Shown in pieces: positions 1 to 9,478 of a stretch of 64,000 nt of DNA (its first letter is position 1; every line of letters begins with the position of its first letter). Made by a program: the position numbers and the translations under genes. The notes below the pieces were generated by a model. The model was given only the letters and a program-made list of their open reading frames with translations, was not told where the DNA came from and searched no databases. This stretch comes from CAZSLI01 sp964607705 (lineage in GTDB: Bacteria > Actinomycetota > Coriobacteriia > Anaerosomatales > PHET01), in contig CAZSLI010000005.1 in NCBI GenBank assembly GCA_964607705.1, forward strand, positions 62,001 through 126,000. The letters are read 5' to 3'.

Positions 1-272
1 ATCTTGCCGTCGCCGATGCGGTCGGTTCTGGCGGCCATCACGATCGCTTTGGTGCAGTCCTCGACCTCGTGATCGTGGACCACCGCGATGACTGCGACCT
101 TGGGCAGCAGGTCGATGACGTACTCCTCGCCACGCCACTGCTGGGTGATGCCCTTCTGGATGCCGTGGCCCTTCACTTCGGCGACTGTCAGTCCGTTGTG
201 GCCGAGGTCCACCAGTGCGTCCTTGACGGCCTGGACTCGCTCGGGTCGAAGGATCGCTTCGATGCGCTTCAT
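1..272 (-). CDS. glnK: PII nitrogen regulatory protein (GlnK/GlnB), 3'-truncated by the window edge
   Basis: Trimeric PII signal transducer that reads 2-oxoglutarate and ATP/ADP and, when paired with an ammonium transporter, plugs the Amt pore. The first 90 residues are present. The T-loop carries RGEEY with Tyr51, the residue modified by uridylylation or adenylylation in PII proteins, followed by LLPK with Lys58, and the stretch ends at IGDGK. The C-terminal arginines lie off the window. The ATG directly abuts the amt stop codon (TAG then ATG), so the two genes are translationally coupled. The amt-glnK pairing favours GlnK over a free-standing GlnB. Confidence 0.95.
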   Translation of the reverse strand, partial: MKRIEAILRPERVQAVKDALVDLGHNGLTVAEVKGHGIQKGITQQWRGEEYVIDLLPKVAVIAVVHDHEVEDCTKAIVMAARTDRIGDGK

Positions 273-1928
273 CTAGACCTCACTCCCTGCCTGCTTGAGG
301 GTCGGATGCGAGACGCCGGTGGGGGTGCTTCCCAGCCCGCCCTCACCGAGCGGTCCCGAGGAGATGATGTCCGGGTAGGCCAGAACGCCCATCTCCGTGG
401 GGTCGAGACCCGCCATCTCGTCGGCGACGCTGGAGCGGATGCCCTGGACTGCGTCCTGGACCCTGAAGAAGACGTAGTGCATTCCGAAGGACCACGCGAA
501 GACCACTGCCACCGCGATGAGCTGCGCGTAGAGCTGCGTGGCATCGCCGTAGAAGAGTCCGCGCACGCCGCCCTCGACGCCGTTCCAGCCGGCTCCGTAC
601 GTACCGTCTGCGAACAGGCCGAGAGCGATCATGCCGAAGGCGCCGTTGACGCCGTGGACCGAGACCGCGCCCACCGGGTCGTCCACCTTGAGCACGCGCT
701 CGACGAAGACGACCGAGCCCACGACGAGGAAGCCGGCGAGCACGCCGATGATGACCGCTGCCCACGGAGTGACGAAGGCGCAGGGGGCCGTGATGGCTAC
801 GAGGCCCGCCAGCATGCCGTTGACGGCCATCGAGGGGTCAGGCTTGCCCCACAACTTCCAGACCAAGAACATCGCGGCCATGCAGCCCGCGGAACCAGCC
901 AGGAAGGTGTTCGCAACGATGATGCTGATGCGCAAGTCGGAGACGACCAGCGTCGACATTCCGTTGAAGCCTATCCATCCGAACACAAGGATGATGGTGC
1001 CGAGGATCGCCATGGGGATGTTGTGGCCGGGCATGGCGACCGGCGTCCCGTCCTCCTTGAACTTGCCGATGCGAGGGCCGATCACCATCGCACCCGCGAG
1101 GGCCGCGAACCCGCCGACCGCATGTACGACGGAGGATCCGGCGAAGTCGACGACGCCGTGTCCCAGGCCGTAATTGGCGCCCAAGGTGGCGAGCCAGCCG
1201 CCGCCCCAGACCCACATGCCGTAGATCGGGTAGACGATCGCAGCCATGAAGACGCCGAACGGGATGAACGCCGAGAACTTCCAGCGCTCGGCCATGCCGC
1301 CCGTGACGATCGTCGCGGCCGTGTCCATGAAGACCATCTGGAAGAGGAAGAACGCGAAGACGGCCGGGTCGTACGTGCCGTCACCGAAGGTCCCCGTGAA
1401 GAAGCCCTTGGTGCCTGCGAGCGCATTCGCGCCCACCTTGATCGCTTCTCCGTCGAGGATCGCCTTGGCGCCCGGTGCCCAGTAGAAGGCCCCGAGCGAC
1501 CCGAATTCGAGGCCGAACCCGACCGCCCAGTAGGCGAGCGCTCCGATCGCGAAGATCACGAAGTTGGTCATCGCGACGTGCGCCGCATGCTTTCCTCGGC
1601 AGAAGCCGGTCTCTACCAGCATGAAGCCGGCCTGCATGAAGAAGATCAGTGATACGCCGACGATGATGAAGAAGATGTTCATGCCGGTCTTGAGTGTGCC
1701 GACTTCCGCGGCCACCTCGGCGGCGGTGGGCGACCCAGCCTTCTCGGCCGTGACCGCTGCGATTCCGCCGTAGTTGCTGCCATCGGGTGCTGCGGCAGCG
1801 AAGGCCGCCATCACGAAGAACGCCACAAGCGTGAGGATGACGGTTCTCACTGCTGCGCGCCTGAAGATGTCAGGGCCCTTGCCTCTGACGGCTGCACGAT
1901 CGAATCTCGAAAGGTATCGAGTGAACAA
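273..1928 (-). CDS. amt: Ammonium transporter Amt
   Basis: Polytopic ammonium channel/transporter of the Amt/Mep/Rh family, about 551 residues. An N-terminal hydrophobic stretch that looks like a signal peptide is followed by the usual 11 membrane helices. Pore residues can be matched: the Asp and first pore His in VDFAGSSVVHAVGG, and the second pore His in VGAVSVHGVNG. The family segment DTAATIVTGGMAERW is present. The longest frame begins at a GTG at 1937, but a strong AAGGAGG sits directly against it and lies 8 nt before the in-frame TTG at 1928, so TTG is preferred. glnK follows with no gap. The N-terminus is longer than in E. coli AmtB. Confidence 0.93.
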   Translation of the reverse strand: MFTRYLSRFDRAAVRGKGPDIFRRAAVRTVILTLVAFFVMAAFAAAAPDGSNYGGIAAVTAEKAGSPTAAEVAAEVGTLKTGMNIFFIIVGVSLIFFMQAGFMLVETGFCRGKHAAHVAMTNFVIFAIGALAYWAVGFGLEFGSLGAFYWAPGAKAILDGEAIKVGANALAGTKGFFTGTFGDGTYDPAVFAFFLFQMVFMDTAATIVTGGMAERWKFSAFIPFGVFMAAIVYPIYGMWVWGGGWLATLGANYGLGHGVVDFAGSSVVHAVGGFAALAGAMVIGPRIGKFKEDGTPVAMPGHNIPMAILGTIILVFGWIGFNGMSTLVVSDLRISIIVANTFLAGSAGCMAAMFLVWKLWGKPDPSMAVNGMLAGLVAITAPCAFVTPWAAVIIGVLAGFLVVGSVVFVERVLKVDDPVGAVSVHGVNGAFGMIALGLFADGTYGAGWNGVEGGVRGLFYGDATQLYAQLIAVAVVFAWSFGMHYVFFRVQDAVQGIRSSVADEMAGLDPTEMGVLAYPDIISSGPLGEGGLGSTPTGVSHPTLKQAGSEV

Positions 1929-2237
1929 CGCCTCCACCTCCTTGTTGATTCGTTGGCCTATGCGGTCGCATGGGCCGATTACAGGGATACGAGGCGCCGT
2001 ACTCCATTGGACGGCGACACCGGGAGTGCGCTGATCCCGGCAGAAGTCGATGCGGCGACCGACTCTCTCACGAGGCTAGAGGCGCGATGTTTCCATGCGA
2101 TTGCGTCGGGAGCACCGATCAGTGAAATCTGCATGTCGCCGACGTGGGCGCCGCGGCAAGATTCGGTTACTCGGCTCGAAACGACCCGGTAACACAAGGC
2201 GTTCAGACTGACCTCAGCCGCACTGAGAGGCGCCGCC
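1929..2237. other. Divergent intergenic region between amt and the antiporter gene
   Basis: About 300 bases with no convincing gene. Short frames on both strands lack ribosome sites and family resemblance. It should hold the promoters of both flanking genes. The only clear signal is the GlnR-like repeat cluster near its right end, listed separately. I see no riboswitch consensus. Confidence 0.6.
2166..2193 (+). promoter_or_regulatory. GlnR-like box (GTTAC-N7-GAAAC-N6-GTAAC)
   Basis: Three pentamers GTTAC, GAAAC and GTAAC are spaced about one helical turn apart. Actinobacterial GlnR boxes read gTnAC-n6-GAAAC-n6-gTnAC-n6-GAAAC, so three of four elements match, with one spacer a base too long and the fourth element missing. 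amt-glnK is a classic GlnR target. The box lies about 240 bp from the amt start but only about 45 bp from the antiporter start, so its target is uncertain. Confidence 0.4.
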
Positions 2238-3443
2238 ATGGAGAACGAAACCGCACGTGTTCTGTTGTCGCTGTTCATCCTCTTCGCCGCAGGCAAGCTG
2301 GCCGGCGAGGTCTTCGAGCGCATCCATCAACCGGCCGTGATCGGCGAACTGCTGGCGGGCGTGATCATCGGACCGAGCCTTCTCGGATGGGTGCAGCCAT
2401 CGGGCGCGCTCCAGACCGTTGCGACCATGGGCGTGATCGTGCTCATGTTCGCCGTGGGACTGGAAACCAAGCCGAGCGAGGTCTTCCGGGTGGGGCGAAC
2501 AGCGTTCGCGGTTGGCACGCTGGGAGTGATCCTGCCGTTCATCCTGGGCGTGGCTTTCGGCCTGACGCTGGGCGTGGGCAGGCCGGAGGCGCTGTTCATC
2601 GGCACAGCGCTCGTGGCGACCTCGGTGGGCATCACGGCGCGCGTGCTTGCCGATCGCGGGCTCATCACGACCAAGGAAGCGCGCATCGTGCTCGCGGCCG
2701 CGGTGATTGACGACATCCTCGGCATGTTGGTGCTGTCGCTGGTCACCGGCGCGACGCAGGGAGGCGTCGACGTGCGGCACCTTCTCGTGGTGCTAGGACA
2801 GATCGCGGTCTTCATCGGGTTCGAGGTCTGGATCGCCCCGAGGGTCGTCGCGCGCCACGCGCACCTGCTCGACCGCCTGCACATCAAGAACGCGGGATTC
2901 GTGGTGGCGCTGATCGTGATGCTTGCCATGGCCGCGTTGTCGGAGGCGTTGGGGCTCGCGGGCATCGTGGGCGCGTTCTTCGCGGGAATGATGTTCGCCG
3001 AGACTGAGGACCGCTTCGACCTCATCCAGCAGTCCCGCCCGCTCTACGAGTGGCTCGTGCCCTACTTCTTCGTCGCTACCGGCATGCAGGTCGACGTGCG
3101 CAGTCTCGTCGACCCAAAGGTGCTCGGACCGGGACTCGTTCTCGTCGCGCTCGCGTTCATCGGCAAGGTGGTGGGGTGCTCGCTCGCCTCGGTCGGGCTT
3201 GGCTGGAAGCGCTCACTCGCTGTGGGCGTCGGGATGGTGCCGCGCGGCGAGGTCGGACTGATTGTCGCGGCCGCCGGCCTCACATCCGGCCTGGTCAGCC
3301 AGCCGGTGTACGCGATGGTGGTACTGGTCGTCGTTGCCACCACGGTCGTGTCGCCGCCGCTGCTCGCGGTGGTCTTCCCGTGGGCGACGAGGGACGCGGC
3401 CGCTGCTGAAGACCCGCTGCCGTTGGGACTCGCCGAGGACTAG
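2238..3443 (+). CDS. CPA2-family cation:proton antiporter (KefB/NapA type, no regulatory domain)
   Basis: Integral membrane monovalent cation/proton antiporter, 401 residues, about 12-13 helices over its whole length. The paired acidic residues of electrogenic CPA2 exchangers are visible in AAVIDDILG near residue 157. It ends soon after the last helix, without the TrkA-N/RCK nucleotide-binding domain of KefB/KefC, so gating by a fused domain is excluded. The ATG follows GAGAGGCG. The gene stands alone and is divergent from amt. Substrate (Na+ or K+) cannot be decided from sequence. Confidence 0.88.
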   Translation: MENETARVLLSLFILFAAGKLAGEVFERIHQPAVIGELLAGVIIGPSLLGWVQPSGALQTVATMGVIVLMFAVGLETKPSEVFRVGRTAFAVGTLGVILPFILGVAFGLTLGVGRPEALFIGTALVATSVGITARVLADRGLITTKEARIVLAAAVIDDILGMLVLSLVTGATQGGVDVRHLLVVLGQIAVFIGFEVWIAPRVVARHAHLLDRLHIKNAGFVVALIVMLAMAALSEALGLAGIVGAFFAGMMFAETEDRFDLIQQSRPLYEWLVPYFFVATGMQVDVRSLVDPKVLGPGLVLVALAFIGKVVGCSLASVGLGWKRSLAVGVGMVPRGEVGLIVAAAGLTSGLVSQPVYAMVVLVVVATTVVSPPLLAVVFPWATRDAAAAEDPLPLGLAED

Positions 3444-3505
3444 GCGGACGACCGCGCCACATCCCGGAGACCGTCGCGGGGCTCTAGGCGCAGCGCTCGA
3501 GCGGG

Positions 3506-4684
3506 TTACTCGGCAGGCGCGTCAATCGAGGGTACGAGTGCGGACCCTGCCTTTTGGGGCCAGATCATCCGCAGGATCAGCACCAGCGTCACGGCTTCGA
3601 TGGCAAACGCGAAGAAGCCGATATTGGTGCGCACCGCGGGCGCGATCAGCTCATAGCCGTCGGTGAGCACTTCATAGCCGAACTGAAACGCCGACAAGAA
3701 CAGCGCCATCGGAACGCAGGCGTACGCATGCCGAGTGGCCCGCGACGTTCCCGCGATCAACAGCCCCACAAGCAGCATCAGCCATGGTAGGTAGTACTGC
3801 GGATGCCCCACTTTGTAGACAGTGAGATAGGCCAGACTCGCGAGGGCCGCACCTTCTATCCACGAGATCCGCGACTTTCTCGCGAGCACGAAGATCGATG
3901 CGCAGGCGAGAATAACCAGTCCGGCATTGGCGCGAATGAGGGCGTTGATGGCGAACGACTCGCCACCCAATTCGGGATGCAGTTGTAGCGACGCGAGGAT
4001 GGACAGCAACTTGGGCTGAAATCCGACACCCGCGCTGAGCGAGGTCACAAGCGCCGGCCCCCAGATGCCGAATGCCACCAACAGGCCTGCGGCGGTGGTG
4101 GCTGCCGATGAAAGCAGTATCTTCCAGTCGAACCGCCCTTCGTCCAAGCAGAAGAACGGCACCATCAGCGCGGGGTACCACTTCAGCAGGATGCCGAGGC
4201 CCAAGAAGACGCCCGCGAAGGTTGAGCGTCCGCTGAATCTCGCCAGCACCGCACCTCCAACCAGAGCCGCGGCCAACGTGTCGTTCAATCCGAACGACGC
4301 CGCGACGCTCACGACGACGAAGTTCAGAGGGACGATCGCCGCATAGGCAGCCAAGGTAGCGATCGTCGGCCTGGTCCGCATGAGCGATCGGACCATGAGC
4401 AGGTTCACGGTGAGGAAGATGGCGAGCATGACCAACTTCGGTCCCAGCGCGCCGAAATGAGTGAAATAGGCGAGCGCGCTATGGAGCGGGCCGTAGGTGT
4501 TGTCGCCGGACCAGGGGTTGTCTCCATGGATGACGAGCGCCCACTGATTCAGGTAGGCCAGGTAGTCGTGACGTGTCCCCCTGAGAACCGCCAGACCGAT
4601 CATGGCGAATGACCATGCCCAGATGGCCGGTAGCACGAGCGGGTAGATGGAATCGGCAGACCGCGTCCCACGGGAAGTCAGCAT
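3506..4684 (-). CDS. Polytopic membrane glycosyltransferase-like protein (GT87/DUF2029 type)
   Basis: About 392 residues with 9-11 predicted membrane segments. The segment LGLGILLKWYPALMVPF resembles the characteristic loop of GT87 (DUF2029) polyprenyl-phosphate-mannose-dependent mannosyltransferases, and YPL-type and HPQYYLPWLM segments also fit GT-C fold enzymes. The ATG at 4684 is preferred to the TTG one codon upstream because GGAG lies 6 nt before it. It sits downstream of the pknB-like gene on the same strand but after a 130-base gap, so it may be transcribed separately. Donor and acceptor sugars are unknown. Confidence 0.6.
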   Translation of the reverse strand: MLTSRGTRSADSIYPLVLPAIWAWSFAMIGLAVLRGTRHDYLAYLNQWALVIHGDNPWSGDNTYGPLHSALAYFTHFGALGPKLVMLAIFLTVNLLMVRSLMRTRPTIATLAAYAAIVPLNFVVVSVAASFGLNDTLAAALVGGAVLARFSGRSTFAGVFLGLGILLKWYPALMVPFFCLDEGRFDWKILLSSAATTAAGLLVAFGIWGPALVTSLSAGVGFQPKLLSILASLQLHPELGGESFAINALIRANAGLVILACASIFVLARKSRISWIEGAALASLAYLTVYKVGHPQYYLPWLMLLVGLLIAGTSRATRHAYACVPMALFLSAFQFGYEVLTDGYELIAPAVRTNIGFFAFAIEAVTLVLILRMIWPQKAGSALVPSIDAPAE

Positions 4685-4814
4685 CAAGGTCTCCGGGTTG
4701 GTCCCAAATGAACTTGGCTTGTGTGAACTTCTCTTTGAGGGCAGTGCCTAGTAGCGCCCGAGGCGCGTTGGATTCGTGGTGGTCTGCCGGCGAGAGGCAG
4801 TCCGTCGTCGGTGC

Positions 4815-6653
4815 CTACGGTGCTGCGGCGTCCACCAGGATCTTCACCGTGCTGCCGCGCTTGGCCATGGTGCCCGCACGCGGGTCCTGGTCGATGATCG
4901 CGCCGTTCTCGGCGTGGGGCTCATAGAGGACCTGTACCTTGAAGCCCTCGGCCTCGAGTGCGGCCTTGCCCTCGGCCATCGTGGAGCCGATGGTGTCCGG
5001 CACTGCAACCCGCTCCGGACCCTTCGACACGACGATCGTGACCGGTGAACCTTCGACGACGTTCAGCCCCGCGCCGGGGTTCTGGCTCATTACGATGCCG
5101 GCGGCGACCGACTCGCTCCAGTCCTGGCTGACGGCGACCTTGAAGCCGGCGTTGCGCAGCGTCGCCTCAGCATCCGCGCGCGACTTGCCGCGGACGTCGG
5201 GTACCTCGGCGGTCTTCTTGCCGAGTGAGATCACGTACTGCACCGGGCTACCCTCGGCGAGCTTCTCGCCCGGCTGCGGCTCCTGCTTGAACACCACGCC
5301 AGGATCGATCTCGGCGTTGTACTGGTCGGGCAGCGGTGAGGCCGTGAAACCCAGGTCCTTGAGTTTGGCTTGGGCGTCGGCTTCAGAGAGGCCGATGAGC
5401 GTGGGCACTTCGACGAGCTTGGGGCCCTTGCTCGTGGTGACGTTCACGGCCGAGCCCTTCTCGGCAGTGGCCATCGCGACGGGCGACTGGTCGATGACCT
5501 GCCCCGTGGGGACGTCGGCGTTGAAGACGGCGTTGACGTCGCCGAGCACGAAGCCGGCCTCGGTGAGCGTCGCTTCGGCCTCGGTCACGCTCATGCCGAC
5601 GACGTTGGGGACCTGCTTGCCCTGCGGCCCGAGCAGGCCGAGGAAGTACGCGAGCCCGAGCCCGACCGCGATCAGTGCGACCGCGAGCAGCACCCACAGC
5701 CACGTCCGGTTGCGCCGCTCCGGCACCGGTCGGATCTGCGGTGCCGAGGACCCGCCTACGGCGGGCATGACGGCCGTCTCGGAGGCCATCGCGGCACCTG
5801 CGGCAGCACCGGCGACCGGGATCGCCGCGGTGACGTCGCGGCCCTGAGCCACGGCGTTGAGGTCGCGACGCATCTCATCGGCGGTGGCGTAGCGCTCGGA
5901 TGTCTGCTTGGCGAGCGCTTTGAGGATCACCCGCTCGAGGTTGCGATCGATGGCCGGGTTGATGCGGCTCGGCGGGACCGGCTGCTCGTTGACCTGCTTG
6001 AGCGCCACGGCCACCGGGGTCTCGGCGTCGAACGGCAGGCGGCCGGTCGCGGCCTCGTAGAGCACGACGCCGAGGGAGTACAGGTCGCTCGCCGCCGTGA
6101 GCGGGCGACCCTGCGCCTGCTCGGGAGACACATAGTGCGCGGTGCCGAGCACCGACCCGGTCTGGGTCATCGTGGTGTTGCCGGCGCGCGCGATGCCGAA
6201 GTCCATGACCTTCACGGAGCCTTCGGGGGTGACCATGATGTTGTGCGGCTTGATGTCGCGGTGGATGACGTCGTAGCCGTGCGCGACGGACAGCGCCGAG
6301 CACACCTGCGAACCGATCTCGGCCACGCGGCGAGAGTCGAGATTCCCGCGCTGCTGGATGAGCGTCTTGAGGTCCGTGCCGCGGACGTACTCCATGACGA
6401 TGTAGTAGGTCTCACCGTCCTGGCCCCAGTCGTAGATGTTCACGATGTAGGGGTTCTGGAGGTTGGCGGCCGCTTGGGCCTCCTGACGGAAGCGCGCGGC
6501 GAAGGTGGGGTCGGCGGCATAGCGCGGGTGCATGACCTTCACGGCCACGGTCCGCCCCAGCACCTCGTCGACCGCTTTGAACACGTCGGCCATGCCCCCG
6601 GCACCGATCTTCTCGGTCACCCGGTACCTGCGGCCGAACACCATCTCTTCCAC
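4815..6653 (-). CDS. pknB: Serine/threonine protein kinase with four PASTA repeats (PknB/StkP type)
   Basis: Membrane eukaryotic-type kinase, 612 residues. Residues 10-270 form the kinase domain: glycine loop IGAGGMADV, catalytic Lys in VAVKVMH, HRDIKPHN catalytic loop, DFGIAR, and APE-type SPEQAQG. A single membrane helix lies near 318-342. Four extracellular PASTA repeats of about 67 residues each follow, beginning with VPNVVGM, VPTLIGL, VPDVRGK and VPDTIGS. PASTA domains bind muropeptides or lipid II and couple cell-wall state to phosphorylation. The GTG start has GGGAG 7 nt upstream. It is the last gene of the signalling and cell-wall operon that begins at 13637. Confidence 0.96.
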   Translation of the reverse strand: MEEMVFGRRYRVTEKIGAGGMADVFKAVDEVLGRTVAVKVMHPRYAADPTFAARFRQEAQAAANLQNPYIVNIYDWGQDGETYYIVMEYVRGTDLKTLIQQRGNLDSRRVAEIGSQVCSALSVAHGYDVIHRDIKPHNIMVTPEGSVKVMDFGIARAGNTTMTQTGSVLGTAHYVSPEQAQGRPLTAASDLYSLGVVLYEAATGRLPFDAETPVAVALKQVNEQPVPPSRINPAIDRNLERVILKALAKQTSERYATADEMRRDLNAVAQGRDVTAAIPVAGAAAGAAMASETAVMPAVGGSSAPQIRPVPERRNRTWLWVLLAVALIAVGLGLAYFLGLLGPQGKQVPNVVGMSVTEAEATLTEAGFVLGDVNAVFNADVPTGQVIDQSPVAMATAEKGSAVNVTTSKGPKLVEVPTLIGLSEADAQAKLKDLGFTASPLPDQYNAEIDPGVVFKQEPQPGEKLAEGSPVQYVISLGKKTAEVPDVRGKSRADAEATLRNAGFKVAVSQDWSESVAAGIVMSQNPGAGLNVVEGSPVTIVVSKGPERVAVPDTIGSTMAEGKAALEAEGFKVQVLYEPHAENGAIIDQDPRAGTMAKRGSTVKILVDAAAP

Positions 6654-6728
6654 GTCGTACTCCCGCTTTTCGTCGGCGAAGGCGTGCCGCCCCCGTCTGC
6701 TTCACATTCTAGCCGATGAACCGCCGTG

Positions 6729-9476
6729 TCATCGGCTGCCTTGCGCCTTGAGTGCTGCTTCCAGAACCGGCTGCGCGGTCGGTGCCGCGACGCGTCCGCC
6801 GATGCCGCCGCCCTCGATCATCACCGCGAGCGCGACGGTCGGGTTCTCGGCGGGGGCGAAGGCGATGAACCATGCATCCGTCGACTGCTTCTCCGCGGTC
6901 TCGGCGGTGCCGGTCTTGCCCGCGACTTTGATGCCGGGCACCTGCGCTCGCACGCCGCTGCCCGCCTCGACCGTCGCTACCATCAGCGCGGTCACTTGGT
7001 TCGCGGTAGCGGGATCCGTCGCCCTGCCGAACGCCGCCGGGCGACGCTGTTGGGCGAGTCCGCCCGTGTCATCGCGGATGCCTTGGATCACGTACGGCCG
7101 CATGACGACGCCGTCGTTGGCGATCCCGGCCGCCACGAGCGCCATCTGCATGACGGTCGCCTGCGGGCCTGGCGGGCTGTCGTGTTCGCCCACGGGTTGG
7201 CCCACGCCCGCCCACGCGGTCTCCCACGTGGTCATCTCCTTGGAGTCCGGCATGAGCGACTGCTTGAGCGGAAGCTCGTATCCGACGTCCTGGTCGAAGC
7301 CGAAGCGACGGGCCTGCGCGACGAGGTCCTCGGCACCCAGATCCACGGCGATCTGCGCGAAGACGGTGTTGATCGAGCGCATCGTGGCGGTCTTCACGTC
7401 GACCTGCCCGTAGCTGCCGCCCTCGAAGTTCGTGACGGGTGCGTTGCCGATCTCGAGCGGGCTCTTGCCCGAGTAGCGCGTGGTGGGCTCGACGACGTCG
7501 GCGGCGAGTGCGCCGGTCAGGGTCACGACCTTGAAGGTGGAGCCGGGCGCGCGCAGCGACTGGCGTCCTCGGTCGATCAGCGGCGCGGCGGGCGAGTTGG
7601 TGAGCCGCTTCCACTGCTTGTCGATAGCGTCAGGGTCGTAGCCCGGGTACGAAGCCGAGGCGAGCACCGCGCCGTCGCGCGGGTCGAGCACGAGCACGGC
7701 CCCGCGACGCCTGGCGAGCGCCTTCTCGGCGGCACGCTGCACGTCGGCGTCGATCGTGAGCACGACGTCGCTGCCCTTGACCGGCTGCCCGGTCGCCGCG
7801 GCTATGACGTCGCCCCAGTCGCGGTAGAGCCGCTTGCCTGCGAGCGCGTCGTTGGCGGCCGCCTCGACGCCCGCGCGCCCATACGTCGCCGAGTAGTAGC
7901 CCACCGTGTGCGCGGCCAGGGCGCCCTGCGGGTACTCGCGGGCGAACACGCGGCCGACGGGCACGCTCTCGGCGAGCACCACGTCGTCGCGGGTGAGGAT
8001 CGAGCCGCGGTCCTGGCGCGCCTGCTCGGCGAGGTTTCGCGTGTTGGCCGGGTTGTTGGCGAGCGCGCCCGCCTGCACGACCTGGATCGAAGTGAGGTTG
8101 GCCACGAGCGCGACCAGCAGGATCGCCAGCACCACCGCCACGCGGGACAGCCGCTTCCCCAGAGCGAACCTGCCGAGGATGCCGAGGTCGGTCGTCGTGG
8201 ACTGCATCTCGGTGCCCAGCCCCGTGCCCTCGTCACCGGCGCGCAACAGCAGCCCGAGCATGATGAAGGTCGAGAGCAGCGACGAGCCGCCGTAGCTGAC
8301 GAAGGGGAGCGTGACACCGGTCAGTGGGATCAGCCGCGTGACGCCGCCGACGATGACGAACGCCTGCAGCACGACGGCCGCGACGATACCCGCGGCCGTG
8401 AACGCCGCCATGTCGCTCTTCGCGCGCGCCGCCGTGGCCAGTCCCCGCATCGCGAACACGAGGAAGCACAGGATGACGGCAGTGGCGCCGAGAAGCCCCA
8501 GCTCCTCGCCGATGGCCGAGAAGATGAAGTCGGTCTCGACGAACGGTATCCGAGTGGGCAACCCCTGCCCGGGGCCGGTGCCGATGATGCCGCCCGCGGC
8601 GAACGCGAACAGCGACTGCACGAGTTGGTAGCCTCGGCCGGTGGCGTCCGCAAACGGGTCAAGCCAGATGTCCACGCGGGTCTGCACGTGCGTGAACAGG
8701 CGCCACGCCAGCACGGCGCCGCCGGCGAACAGCGTGAGCCCGACCGCCACGTACGCGCCGCGGCCGGTGGCCACGTACAGCATCACCAGAAACGTCCCGA
8801 ACAGCAGCAGCGATGAGCCGAGGTCGCGCTCGAATACGAGCACGAACAGCGAGGCTGCCCACATGAGCAGCAGCGGCCCGAGCGTCCTCGGCTCCGGAAG
8901 TTTCATGCCGAGGATCCGCCGTGTGGACACCGAAAGCATCTCGCGGTTCTCGGCAAGGTATGCGGCGAGGAAGATGATGATGCAGATCTTGGCGATCTCG
9001 CCCGGCTGGAAGCCAAAGCCGCCGAAGCGTATCCACAGCTTGGCGCCGTTGATCTCGCGACCGATGATCGCTGGGAGCACCAGCAGCACGATGCCCACGA
9101 TCATGATGGTGTACTTGTAGCGCGCGAGCGCCTCAAGTGACGGCACTGCGATCATCGTGAGGATGAGCGCTGCCACGCCGATGAACAGCCACATCACCTG
9201 GCTCGCCGCAAGCTCCGGGTCGAGGCGCGTCACGAACGCGAGGCCGATGCCGGCCAGAACGAACGAGGCAGGCAGCAGACCGGGGTCGGCCGCGGGAGCA
9301 AAGCGTCTCACGGCGAGGTGAGCGACCACGAACGCGCCGAGCAGAGCGCCCGGCACGGTGAGGTAGCTCCAGGCGAACGCCTTGGCCTCGGCGGTGTCGA
9401 CCAGCGCGAAGACCAGCAGCACCGGGAGGGCCGCCGCGAGCAGCAGAAGGAGCTCGGTGTTGCGGCGAGAGCTCAT
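6729..9476 (-). CDS. Natural fusion of SEDS glycosyltransferase (RodA/FtsW) and class B penicillin-binding transpeptidase
   Basis: 915 residues that polymerise and crosslink peptidoglycan in one chain. Residues 1 to about 450 are a polytopic SEDS domain with the conserved acidic region FERDLGSS, IGEELGLLG and LTGVTLPFVSYGGSS. The rest, after a further membrane helix, is a class B PBP with catalytic Ser in STFK, the SIN triad and KTGTAE. In most bacteria these are two partner proteins (RodA-PBP2 or FtsW-FtsI). In the mycobacterial operon they are adjacent genes rodA and pbpA, at this same position next to pknB and pstP. There is no frameshift or internal stop at the junction. The ATG follows the phosphatase stop by 2 nt. 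Confidence 0.95.
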   Translation of the reverse strand: MSSRRNTELLLLLAAALPVLLVFALVDTAEAKAFAWSYLTVPGALLGAFVVAHLAVRRFAPAADPGLLPASFVLAGIGLAFVTRLDPELAASQVMWLFIGVAALILTMIAVPSLEALARYKYTIMIVGIVLLVLPAIIGREINGAKLWIRFGGFGFQPGEIAKICIIIFLAAYLAENREMLSVSTRRILGMKLPEPRTLGPLLLMWAASLFVLVFERDLGSSLLLFGTFLVMLYVATGRGAYVAVGLTLFAGGAVLAWRLFTHVQTRVDIWLDPFADATGRGYQLVQSLFAFAAGGIIGTGPGQGLPTRIPFVETDFIFSAIGEELGLLGATAVILCFLVFAMRGLATAARAKSDMAAFTAAGIVAAVVLQAFVIVGGVTRLIPLTGVTLPFVSYGGSSLLSTFIMLGLLLRAGDEGTGLGTEMQSTTTDLGILGRFALGKRLSRVAVVLAILLVALVANLTSIQVVQAGALANNPANTRNLAEQARQDRGSILTRDDVVLAESVPVGRVFAREYPQGALAAHTVGYYSATYGRAGVEAAANDALAGKRLYRDWGDVIAAATGQPVKGSDVVLTIDADVQRAAEKALARRRGAVLVLDPRDGAVLASASYPGYDPDAIDKQWKRLTNSPAAPLIDRGRQSLRAPGSTFKVVTLTGALAADVVEPTTRYSGKSPLEIGNAPVTNFEGGSYGQVDVKTATMRSINTVFAQIAVDLGAEDLVAQARRFGFDQDVGYELPLKQSLMPDSKEMTTWETAWAGVGQPVGEHDSPPGPQATVMQMALVAAGIANDGVVMRPYVIQGIRDDTGGLAQQRRPAAFGRATDPATANQVTALMVATVEAGSGVRAQVPGIKVAGKTGTAETAEKQSTDAWFIAFAPAENPTVALAVMIEGGGIGGRVAAPTAQPVLEAALKAQGSR

Positions 9477-9478
9477 CG

